This document shows positions 1 to 5,516 of a stretch of 15,213 nt of DNA, in pieces. The notes beneath the pieces are model-generated. The model was given only the letters and a program-made list of their open reading frames with translations, was not told the DNA's origin and ran no database searches. The first letter of the stretch is position 1. Every line of letters begins with the position of its first letter. Position numbers and translations under genes: made by a program. Where the stretch lies: NCBI GenBank assembly GCA_045126355.1, contig JBGVOE010000047.1:1-15213 (forward strand), written 5' to 3'. The DNA is from CAZSIA01 sp045126355 (lineage in GTDB: Bacteria; Bacillota_I; Bacilli_A; Acholeplasmatales; Anaeroplasmataceae).

Positions 1-70
1 AATTTAAACGCGCTTGTAATTCTGCTTTACTTCTCAATAAATATTGTATTTCATTGAAATGATTATCCAT
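1..70 (-). CDS. N-terminus of a partial gene, possibly a Fic-family protein
   Basis: Only the first 23 codons are inside the window; they begin MDNHFNEIQYLLRSKAELQA and run off the left edge. The ATG is preceded by a good ribosome binding site (AAAGGTGAT, 75-84) and a promoter at 107-134. The amphipathic start with a KAELQARLN segment resembles, from memory, the N-terminus of long Fic-domain proteins common in gut Bacillota, but 23 residues cannot prove this. The promoter is covered by inverted AGGGAA half-sites, which suggests a tightly or self-regulated gene such as a toxin-antitoxin or stress gene. The reading frame and start are well supported; the family is a guess. Confidence 0.55.
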   Translation of the reverse strand, partial: MDNHFNEIQYLLRSKAELQARLN

Positions 71-84
71 TATATCACCTTTCT

Positions 85-134
85 TTTAGGGAACTTTATC
101 ACTTTAATTATAGCATATCATTCCCTAAATTCAA
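85..134 (-). promoter_or_regulatory. Promoter with operator-like inverted repeats
   Basis: On the minus strand a -35 TTGAAT (129-134) and a -10 TATAAT (107-112) are 16 bp apart, upstream of the start at position 70. Inverted copies of TTTAGGGAA lie at 85-94 and 120-129. One is in the spacer beside the -35, the other between the -10 and the ribosome binding site. Binding at these sites would block polymerase, so repression is the likely mode. The regulator is not identified. Confidence 0.65.
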
Positions 135-141
135 TAAAAAA

Positions 142-184
142 TTAGGGAACATTTTTATTTTAAAATAGTGAATTTGTTCCCTAG
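142..184. repeat. Second inverted AGGGAAC pair, also a possible bidirectional terminator
   Basis: TTAGGGAAC (142-150) and GTTCCCTAG (176-184) form an 8-9 bp stem around a 25-nt AT-rich loop. T-runs follow on both strands: TTTTTTTT from 185 on the plus strand, and the T-run opposite the A-run 136-141 on the minus strand. It can be read as a second operator dyad matching 85-129, or as a bidirectional terminator insulating the left-edge gene. The two readings are not exclusive. Confidence 0.5.
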
Positions 185-402
185 TTTTTTTTATAACTTA
201 TATTACTTTTTGTTTTTTCATTCCAAATAATCTTTGAGATTATTAATAATATTATCATTTGTCGCATTTGAATAATCATTAACATTTATATCTTTTAAAC
301 GGATTTAACATGTTTGACATATGTTTTTGCATAAAACTATTCAAACATATTTGTAAATATATAAACTAATCGTAAAATAGGAATTTATAGAGAATACCAA
401 AT
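185..402. other. Gene-free AT-rich spacer downstream of the LRR gene
   Basis: No supported gene. On the minus strand, 218-304 reads as a 28-codon open stretch ending in LKDYLE and a TGA stop, with no start codon or ribosome binding site. It may be a decayed C-terminus. ATATGTTT (319-326) and AAACATAT (343-350) form a weak hairpin. TAAAATAGGAATT at 373-385 recurs at 1628-1640, just downstream of another gene of the accessory block. Confidence 0.4.
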
Positions 403-1338
403 TTAACTAATATCTGCCGGATTATATTGCGAATAAATCTTAACATTAGAATTACAATATTTCTTTATTTCTTCAGGATTGCTATCTAAAAAATAAATTT
501 CTTCAAGTTTTTGAAGTTTCTTTAAATTCGGAATTATCTCTACTCTGTTTTGATTAGAAATTATGACCCTCTTTAAATTTGGGAATTGTAAAAGAAAACT
601 TAAGTCTGTCAATTTTTTGTTCATCCATAAACTTACTTCTTCAATTGATTCGTTTATTCCAAACGTGTCGAAATATTCTACATTTTGAAAACCAAGATAA
701 ATTTTCTTTACATTCATTTTTTGTAAAAAACTATAATCTTTAATACTGACAGATCTTAAATATAGTTCATTCAAACTTTGAAAATGTATTAATTTATCTA
801 ATCCGTTTTTTACATTTCTTAACCCTAAACTTTCAAGTTCTTTCATATGAATAATGTCATTTATATCCATCTTATATGTTTTATCTTCTAATTCTATTGT
901 TAAATACTTAATTTTTGGGCTTACATTTCTTAAGAAACTATATTCCTTTACGTTAAAACAACTTAATGCAAGACTTTCTAAATCTAATTTTTGTATAACA
1001 TCGATATTTTGGATTTTACAGTATAAATCTAAATATAGATGTTTTAGATGAGTTAATTTCAACAAATAAGAAATATCAGCACATTCAACTCCAAATCCAA
1101 AATAATGTCTAAAGGCAATATTTGAGTTCTTCTTTAAAACTTCATTTATAATAATTAATTCATCATCACTTGGATTAGTTGTGGTTTGAATGTGATTTAA
1201 ATTAGAATTTGATAAAACTTCAATTATTTCTTCATTTGTTGTTTTCAGCGAAAATATTAATCCTCTATTATTAGGATTTAATTTTTTTGTTCTAAATGGT
1301 AGCTCAAAAAATTTTGTTGTACTAATATACGACCCCAT
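403..1338 (-). CDS. Leucine-rich-repeat protein
   Basis: A 311-residue protein built mainly of irregular leucine-rich repeats, for example LKHLYLDLYCKIQNIDVI, LESLGLRNVKNGLDKL, LNELYLRSVSIKDYSFL and LKRVIISNQNRVEIIPNL, each about 20-24 residues. No signal peptide or membrane segment is visible, so it is probably cytoplasmic. LRR folds mediate protein-protein contacts; no enzyme domain is attached and the partner is unknown. The start is ATG GGG TCG behind a clear GGAGG six bases upstream. It has its own extended -10 promoter and carries the array junction element in its 5' leader. Its stop is followed by TAAATTTGG, which could be a shortened form of the element. It is the most distal gene of the accessory array. 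Confidence 0.85.
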   Translation of the reverse strand: MGSYISTTKFFELPFRTKKLNPNNRGLIFSLKTTNEEIIEVLSNSNLNHIQTTTNPSDDELIIINEVLKKNSNIAFRHYFGFGVECADISYLLKLTHLKHLYLDLYCKIQNIDVIQKLDLESLALSCFNVKEYSFLRNVSPKIKYLTIELEDKTYKMDINDIIHMKELESLGLRNVKNGLDKLIHFQSLNELYLRSVSIKDYSFLQKMNVKKIYLGFQNVEYFDTFGINESIEEVSLWMNKKLTDLSFLLQFPNLKRVIISNQNRVEIIPNLKKLQKLEEIYFLDSNPEEIKKYCNSNVKIYSQYNPADIS

Positions 1339-1357
1339 ATTCTTCCTCCATCAATTT

Positions 1358-1373
1358 GATAACTTCTAATTTA
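1358..1373 (-). repeat. Junction element A
   Basis: Coding-strand sequence TAAATTAGAAGTTATC, identical over 16 bp to element B (2032-2047). It lies between the LRR promoter and the LRR ribosome binding site. Unlike the other copies it has no intact gene just upstream. Centred on the AG dinucleotide, the flanking 8-bp arms match at 6 of 8 positions as an inverted repeat. Confidence 0.75.
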
Positions 1374-1385
1374 GCTTTCGCCAAC

Positions 1386-1415
1386 ATTATACCACAAACT
1401 GCTACTTTGTGCCAC
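1386..1415 (-). promoter_or_regulatory. Promoter of the LRR gene
   Basis: Minus strand: -35 GTGGCA (1410-1415), 18-bp spacer, then -10 TATAAT (1386-1391) preceded by TGG, which makes an extended -10 (TGnTATAAT). It lies just after a terminator, so the LRR gene appears to be an independent transcription unit starting near 1380. Confidence 0.6.
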
Positions 1416-1430
1416 GGACATCAAAAAATG

Positions 1431-1457
1431 AAAAAAGGCTTGTTTAGATAACAAACC
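1431..1457 (-). terminator. Rho-independent terminator
   Basis: Minus-strand RNA GGUUUGUU-AUCUA-AACAAGCC (8 bp with one G-U pair) followed by UUUUUU. It would end transcripts coming from the short open stretch at 1461-1523, which suggests that a longer gene once stood there. Confidence 0.65.
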
Positions 1458-1460
1458 TGA

Positions 1461-1523
1461 CTATATAACTGTTGGTGGACCAGGCTCATTATTGTCGATA
1501 TCCGCGTCCGTATCTGTAATCCC
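1461..1523 (-). pseudogene. Possible C-terminal gene remnant
   Basis: Minus-strand frame GITDTDADIDNNEPGPPTVI followed by a TAG stop, directly after two in-frame stops (TAA TAA, 1524-1529). It has no start or ribosome binding site. The Asp-rich, Pro-rich ending, a base composition less AT-rich than the surroundings, and the terminator four bases downstream suggest the 3' end of a gene whose body has been lost. I do not recognise the family. A chance open frame of 20 codons is possible. Confidence 0.3.
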
Positions 1524-1647
1524 TTATTAAATTTCTCTTTTTTTTATGATTTTTTACATAAATAAACTATTGAACTTTCAATATAACCTTGAACGATTAA
1601 GGTTTTGTAATTTTTTTAATTTTCTTATAAAATAGGAATTCAGAGCA
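1524..1647. other. Gene-free spacer with a hairpin and a short repeat
   Basis: AACCTT (1585-1590) and AAGGTT (1599-1604) form a hairpin followed on the plus strand by TTTTGTAATTTTTTT. This is terminator-like, but no plus-strand gene precedes it. TAAAATAGGAATT (1628-1640) repeats 373-385. No coding region is supported. Confidence 0.4.
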
Positions 1648-2010
1648 TCATCCAAATAAATATATTACCAATCCGCCAATTATCATAAATAAACCAATTA
1701 TATTTAAAATAATTCCAGATTTAATTATATCTTTAGCATTAAAATTATTTTTCCAATCCATTTCATAAGGATAGTAAGTCACTAATTGATGTCTAAAACT
1801 TTGACTCACACAATATATATGAGGCATTTTAAGTATTGATGCTATTATATAATCCAATCCTGTAGCAATAAAAGTTATACCTAAAAACCCAAATATCCAA
1901 AATTGGTTCATATTTGGTATTATTAGGATAATAAATATTTCTATTGGGAACAAAATAACAATTCCATATCGCCAAAAAAAGCTCCAAAATCTTATGCTGT
2001 TTGCATTCAT
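1648..2010 (-). CDS. Small three-span membrane protein, unknown function
   Basis: 120 residues with hydrophobic segments at about 13-32 (IVILFPIEIFIILII), 37-57 (FWIFGFLGITFIATGLDYII) and 97-119 (SGIILNIIGLFMIIGGLVIYLFG), separated by a polar loop with several aromatics (RHQLVTYYPYEMDWKNNF). It is therefore an integral membrane protein. No catalytic motif is visible and I do not recognise the family. The start ATG follows a strong AGGAGG, and junction element B lies just upstream and overlaps the stop of the kinase-like gene. It is the last gene of the contiguous array; a 13-base repeat and a hairpin follow its stop. Confidence 0.8.
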   Translation of the reverse strand: MNANSIRFWSFFWRYGIVILFPIEIFIILIIPNMNQFWIFGFLGITFIATGLDYIIASILKMPHIYCVSQSFRHQLVTYYPYEMDWKNNFNAKDIIKSGIILNIIGLFMIIGGLVIYLFG

Positions 2011-2031
2011 TTTAAAAACCTCCTACTATTC

Positions 2032-2047
2032 GATAACTTCTAATTTA
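2032..2047 (-). repeat. Junction element B
   Basis: TAAATTAGAAGTTATC on the coding strand, identical to element A. The TAA at 2045-2047 is the stop codon of the APH-like gene. The AGGAGG for the next gene starts about 8 bases after the element. Symmetry around the AG dinucleotide is 7 of 9 positions (CGTTAAATT / AAGTTATCG). A TGGTATAAT extended -10-like string lies just upstream, inside the end of the APH-like gene (2051-2058). Confidence 0.8.
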
Positions 2048-3052
2048 ACGATTATACCATTTTGGAATTTCTGAATTAAAATCATCATAAGATTCATATA
2101 TTTTATTAATTGTATCAATATCTAGTGTTTTATTATATTCTGTAATAATTAATTCGCTAGTATAATACTTAAGCATTTTAAAAAAATCCCTAGACATCTT
2201 ATCTTCACAATATCCATCAATGACTCCGCTTGCGAAATATTCATTTTCTAAAGCAATTAATGATAAAAATTTCAAATCATAAAAAGGATCAGTTATCTTA
2301 ATATTTATAGGACATTTCACACATACTTTTCCATTTTTAACAACAAGATTTTCTAGTTTAATATCCCCAAAAATAAACGCTAAAGTTTTTTCTATGATGC
2401 AATTCCCAAATTCATCATATACATATTTTCCATCTATTTTATAATAGTACTCGGATGTTGAATATCTTTGTTCAATCATTTGTATTTGCCTATTATCTTC
2501 ATAAAATTTATAGGCTTTTTCTAATTCATTGCTTGAGATTTTATTGATAAGAATACTTTTTTGAATTCCTTTATATCTTTGATTCCAATGACCAACATGA
2601 TGTTTTAGTGTATCAACTTGAATTAAATGAATTTTCTTTAATGTACATCCTAAATCTTTTCCTAAATTATATGCTTCTTTTTTATCTACTTTTAATAAAT
2701 AGTCTTTTAATGGTTCTCCTTCGATATAAGAGAATACAAATAATTTATGTCTTTTTCCATTATGATCTTCTTGATCATGATCATGTAAATATTTTGCAAA
2801 ATTGCCATCAATTTTATTAATTTCGTAAAGCATTAATCGTGCTCCAACCCAATGAAAAAAATCAGTACTAGTTTCTACCATTAAATACTTATTTTCGCCA
2901 CTTTTCAAAAGAAAACTATCTCCTTCTTCAGGTTCATAATCTAAAGATATTTTAGATAGTGGTATAATTTCTTCAATTTTATATTTTTTATACACATCAT
3001 TCATTTCATTGCATATATCTGCAACAGTTTTATAATAATTATAATCTTTCAT
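2045..3052 (-). CDS. APH-like small-molecule kinase
   Basis: 335 residues with a degenerate aminoglycoside-phosphotransferase/choline-kinase-like fold. An N-lobe with YLMVETSTDFFHWVGARLMLYEI (about 56-78) precedes a hinge-like FVFSYIEGEPLKDYLL (105-120). The catalytic loop reads FIFGDIKLENLVV, with Asp230 and Asn235 in place, but Phe228 where most APH enzymes have His. A metal-binding Asp follows in KITDPFYDLKF (Asp255). It probably phosphorylates a hydroxyl on a small molecule; the substrate cannot be told, and resistance is only one possibility. The ATG sits 7 bases after GGTGAG, and junction element C lies directly upstream. The stop codon is part of element B. Confidence 0.75.
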   Translation of the reverse strand: MKDYNYYKTVADICNEMNDVYKKYKIEEIIPLSKISLDYEPEEGDSFLLKSGENKYLMVETSTDFFHWVGARLMLYEINKIDGNFAKYLHDHDQEDHNGKRHKLFVFSYIEGEPLKDYLLKVDKKEAYNLGKDLGCTLKKIHLIQVDTLKHHVGHWNQRYKGIQKSILINKISSNELEKAYKFYEDNRQIQMIEQRYSTSEYYYKIDGKYVYDEFGNCIIEKTLAFIFGDIKLENLVVKNGKVCVKCPINIKITDPFYDLKFLSLIALENEYFASGVIDGYCEDKMSRDFFKMLKYYTSELIITEYNKTLDIDTINKIYESYDDFNSEIPKWYNR

Positions 3053-3053
3053 A

Positions 3054-3077
3054 TTCTCACCTACAAATTCTAATTTA
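3054..3077 (-). repeat. Junction element C
   Basis: TAAATTAGAATTTGTAGGTG (3058-3077), continuing as AGAA. The TAA (3075-3077) is the stop of the upstream Cys-rich gene and GTAGGTGAG is the Shine-Dalgarno of the APH-like gene. Positions 3054-3076 are identical over 23 bases to element E (4449-4471), 1.4 kb away between unrelated genes. Confidence 0.85.
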
Positions 3078-3893
3078 TCTATTAGGACTATCTTCTATAA
3101 TCTTATATATTTTTTCAGACCAATCCCAAATATCTTTACAATCATTTTCAATATAGATAATCTTATCATTTAGATTAGCAGGAATGTATAATGCAAGGTC
3201 ATTCTTTAATTTCATTGGTATCACAATTTTATAAACCCAATCGCTAATAATAATTTCATCCTTGACTTTCATAGGTAAAACACCATCAGATACGGCGTTT
3301 GGATGTTTTAATAATTCATCATATCTGAAATAAAATCTGACACCTGGTGTGAAATTAACACTTAAATCTTCATCGTTTGGAAATCTTCCTAATTTCCTTT
3401 CCATAACCAATCTATCACCTGCTTGACAATTACCCCATGCAAACATTATGTATTCAAAATAATCAGCTGGGTCATTTGCTGCATTTCGCTTTTCACTCAT
3501 TAGTTCTTCAACTGAAACTTTTCGAGCATTTAATGCGGATAATAGTTTTCCACATTCAAATATTTTTTTGGCATTATCTAAAGAAGTCGTGTGACATACA
3601 TAATCTGTAACACAGCCCTTTCTATAAGGACATGCTGTGCATTCAGTCAACAACTTAGGTCTAGATGTACTTAAATACTTTTCTTTATTTATAAAGCTTT
3701 CATTAATTAAATTTAAAACATCTCTATCTTCGCATTCAATTTTACATTCTCTACTATATCTTTTTTCATATTCTACAAACTCAATAATAGTTCTAATCTC
3801 CCAATCAGATATTTGCGGATAATTAGATAATCTCTTATAGAATACACCATCCCATACTTGAGAATATTCAAAATCACCTATTTTTATTAGCAT
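3075..3893 (-). CDS. Uncharacterised Cys-rich protein, possibly ADP-ribosyltransferase-like
   Basis: 272 residues, no membrane segment. It has a cysteine cluster C85-x2-C88-x5-C94-x5-C100 that could bind zinc or an iron-sulfur cluster, running straight into CHTTSLDNAKKIFECGKLLSA. The pattern His-Thr-Thr-Ser, then an amphipathic helix and a Gly-Leu-Leu-Ser turn, resembles the first motif of DarT-like and other ADP-ribosyltransferases. That link is an inference only. A conserved-looking NAANDPADYFEYIMFAWGN follows. Related proteins have, as I recall, sometimes been labelled as transporter ATPases, but there is no Walker A motif here. The start follows GGCGGTGAT, with element D upstream and its stop inside element C. 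Confidence 0.65.
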   Translation of the reverse strand: MLIKIGDFEYSQVWDGVFYKRLSNYPQISDWEIRTIIEFVEYEKRYSRECKIECEDRDVLNLINESFINKEKYLSTSRPKLLTECTACPYRKGCVTDYVCHTTSLDNAKKIFECGKLLSALNARKVSVEELMSEKRNAANDPADYFEYIMFAWGNCQAGDRLVMERKLGRFPNDEDLSVNFTPGVRFYFRYDELLKHPNAVSDGVLPMKVKDEIIISDWVYKIVIPMKLKNDLALYIPANLNDKIIYIENDCKDIWDWSEKIYKIIEDSPNR

Positions 3894-3898
3894 ATCAT

Positions 3899-3918
3899 CA
3901 CCGCCAAATTCTAATTTA
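3899..3918 (-). repeat. Junction element D
   Basis: TAAATTAGAATTTGGCGGTG on the coding strand. It differs from element C at two bases over this length. TAA (3916-3918) is the stop of the GNAT gene and GGCGGTGA acts as the ribosome binding site of the next gene. Confidence 0.8.
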
Positions 3919-4446
3919 TATTTCTAAATTAATCCAAAATCGTTGTTGTACTTCTCCATCTTCATCATGAAATTCATTTTCTAATATTCCACCATTTTTA
4001 ATTATTGATTTAGCTGATGCAATATTAGATTTATCACACACCATAAGAACTTTTATGATTCCTAGTTTTTTGCATTCAATTAATGATAAACGGATCATTT
4101 CAGTAGCATAGCCTTTTCTTCGTTCTGATGGTCTAATCCCATCTCCGATATGTCCAGCGTATTTTAATAAATAATCATTTAAATAATGTCTAATATTAAC
4201 TGCACCCAACAATATATTTCTTTCTTCATCTAATAAAAAAAATACTGAATCTGGGACTTTACCATCTTTAGGTTCTTTTAACTCTAGGTTTTCTAAATAA
4301 TAGTCAAAGTCATGATAATCATTTTTAAATATAGCCCAAGGAGAATGATTTGTATGATTAACTTCTTGATCCAATTTCCATTCATCGATCATTTCTGCTA
4401 ATTGGTTATAATATTCTTTTGTCAATTTAATTAATCTTACATGCAT
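3916..4446 (-). CDS. GNAT acetyltransferase (COG3981-like)
   Basis: 176 residues from the ATG at 4446. An in-frame GTG at 4455 lies within the ribosome binding site GTAGGTGAG, so the ATG seven bases after it is the better start. The acetyl-CoA-binding motif A is seen in GHIGDGIRPSERRKGYATEM, with R-R-K-G-Y-A at 109-114, followed by MVCDKSNIASAKSIIKNGG, the typical motif B of the predicted-acetyltransferase group COG3981. It would transfer an acetyl group from acetyl-CoA to an amine; the substrate is not predictable. It sits between elements E and D, whose TAA is its stop. Two other, unrelated GNAT genes follow further upstream in the array. Confidence 0.85.
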   Translation of the reverse strand: MHVRLIKLTKEYYNQLAEMIDEWKLDQEVNHTNHSPWAIFKNDYHDFDYYLENLELKEPKDGKVPDSVFFLLDEERNILLGAVNIRHYLNDYLLKYAGHIGDGIRPSERRKGYATEMIRLSLIECKKLGIIKVLMVCDKSNIASAKSIIKNGGILENEFHDEDGEVQQRFWINLEI

Positions 4447-4448
4447 TT

Positions 4449-4471
4449 TTCTCACCTACAAATTCTAATTT
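4449..4471 (-). repeat. Junction element E
   Basis: AAATTAGAATTTGTAGGTGA on the coding strand, extended by the preceding ACA into a perfect 16-bp dyad with 7-bp arms (ACAAATT / AATTTGT) around the CT dinucleotide, 4458-4473. It is identical over 23 bases to element C. Here the upstream gene stops 9 bases before the element, so the element's own stop is not used. Confidence 0.85.
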
Positions 4472-4476
4472 GTTTA

Positions 4477-5013
4477 TTAAAAATTAAATGTCTCTTTTAT
4501 TATTTTCGCCACATCTTTAGGTTCTAAATTTTCATTATTAATTCTTAAATAGTTTTTAAAAGGAATTTCTCCTTCGTAACTAACTAAACGATGTCTATCT
4601 TCATTCAATAAACGGCCATTTGAAGCCTCAATATCGCGTTTAGAAGCTTTGTTAATTAATCTATTTTCAGTCTTATTTCTTTCAAGTCTAACTTCTTGTG
4701 ATGCAATTAGTTCTACACAATAAACTTCATCAAATTTACTGACAAGATTTTCAACATATTCCCAATCTGACTTCATATCAAATGCCCACATTAATGTATG
4801 AATCATTCCTTCATTATCATCATTAACAAAATCGTCAAAAATAACTTCACGTAATTTAAGAATTGTGTCACCTTTAAATTTACCAAAAATTTCAAGGACT
4901 GGTTCAATCATCATATGATTATGGAATAATCTTAAATTGGTTATTTTCATCAATTCTTGTCCGACTGTCATTTTGCCTACTGCGCCTGCGCCTACTATTA
5001 ATACTAGTTTCAT
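4477..5013 (-). CDS. P-loop small-molecule kinase (shikimate/gluconate kinase-like)
   Basis: 178 residues. It begins with a P-loop, VGAGAVGKMTVGQEL (Gly8 to Lys14). The position after Lys14 is Met, with Thr16 next, a GKMT form I recall as usual in this family of small P-loop proteins often annotated as AAA or shikimate kinase. LFHNHMMIEPVLEIF follows and probably forms the acceptor-binding region. VYCVELIASQEVRLERNKTENR resembles the Arg-rich lid of nucleoside or sugar kinases. It is a soluble, likely metabolite-modifying kinase; the substrate is unknown. ATG follows AAAGGTG at a good distance. Element F precedes it and element E follows its stop. Confidence 0.8.
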   Translation of the reverse strand: MKLVLIVGAGAVGKMTVGQELMKITNLRLFHNHMMIEPVLEIFGKFKGDTILKLREVIFDDFVNDDNEGMIHTLMWAFDMKSDWEYVENLVSKFDEVYCVELIASQEVRLERNKTENRLINKASKRDIEASNGRLLNEDRHRLVSYEGEIPFKNYLRINNENLEPKDVAKIIKETFNF

Positions 5014-5034
5014 AATTGCACCTTTCTCTATTCT

Positions 5035-5049
5035 ATAACTTCTAAATTA
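5035..5049 (-). repeat. Junction element F
   Basis: TAATTTAGAAGTTAT on the coding strand, one mismatch from elements A and B, followed by AGAATAG. TAA (5047-5049) is the stop of the upstream GNAT gene. Arms around the AG dinucleotide match at 8 of 10 positions. A TATAAT string (5046-5051) overlaps its upstream edge. Confidence 0.75.
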
Positions 5050-5496
5050 TAAAGTTTTTATATACACTCTTGAATCTTCATTATCCATATCTTTCATCAT
5101 TCCCATGAAATTAAACCCATATTTTTCATAAATACCTTCTTGGTTAGTTGAAATATAAATATTACTAAAACCATTAGACCTAACTATCTCTTCAGCATAA
5201 CTAATTAATTTTCCCATATGTCTATGCCCTCTATATTCAGGGAATGTATAAACAAAGCCTATCCATGGTGTTAACTCTGTAGTTGGGATGTCATCTACCT
5301 TAGACAATGTACAAAAAGAAATTAAATCTAATTCATTTGTCAGCAATAATACTTTTACATCATCACCAACTAATTCTTTTAATTTTTCTTGTTTAATAAG
5401 TTCATATAAAAACTTTCCCGCTACCCAATCACATTCATTAATTTTAGATAGCCAATATTCTTTGTTATTTGATGAATAATATTCAATTATCTCCAT
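5047..5496 (-). CDS. GNAT acetyltransferase
   Basis: 149 residues from the ATG at 5496. The in-frame GTG at 5505 overlaps the GGAAG ribosome binding site and is less likely. The middle carries the GNAT core: WIGFVYTFPEYRGHRHMGKLISYAEEIVRS, with R-G-H-R-H-M-G in place of the usual R-x-x-G-x-G/A loop, then IYISTNQEGIYEKYGFNFMG, the typical motif B ending in a Y-E-K-Y-G-F turn. It probably acetylates a small molecule or a peptide; the substrate is unknown. It starts 20 bases after the next GNAT gene with no junction element between them, so these two look like one transcription pair at the head of the array. Confidence 0.85.
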   Translation of the reverse strand: MEIIEYYSSNNKEYWLSKINECDWVAGKFLYELIKQEKLKELVGDDVKVLLLTNELDLISFCTLSKVDDIPTTELTPWIGFVYTFPEYRGHRHMGKLISYAEEIVRSNGFSNIYISTNQEGIYEKYGFNFMGMMKDMDNEDSRVYIKTL

Positions 5497-5516
5497 ATTA
5501 ATCACTTCCAGATCTA

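Noticed and set aside
218..304. Short minus-strand frame ending LKDYLE as a gene
   Set aside because: 28 codons with a stop just upstream, no start codon with a ribosome binding site, no recognised family; at most a decayed gene end.
854..1051. Plus-strand open frames, such as this one and similar ones at 2608-2820, 3637-3822, 5288-5479, 6250-6495, 11279-11477 and 12389-12613
   Set aside because: All lie opposite convincing minus-strand genes, have poor composition and lack ribosome binding sites.
1585..1619. Plus-strand terminator
   Set aside because: Stem of 6 bp with a T-rich tail, but no plus-strand gene precedes it; probably a chance hairpin in AT-rich DNA.
1338..5049. Classical integron with attC sites
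   Set aside because: The shared elements are only about 15-24 bp and the intergenic gaps are 22-40 bp, too short for an attC with paired R and L boxes. GTTRRRY cores are not conserved and no tyrosine integrase is in the window. The resemblance is in logic, not in sequence.
1358..5049. CRISPR-like spaced repeats
   Set aside because: The copies are 0.5-1 kb apart with genes between them, so they are not repeat-spacer units.
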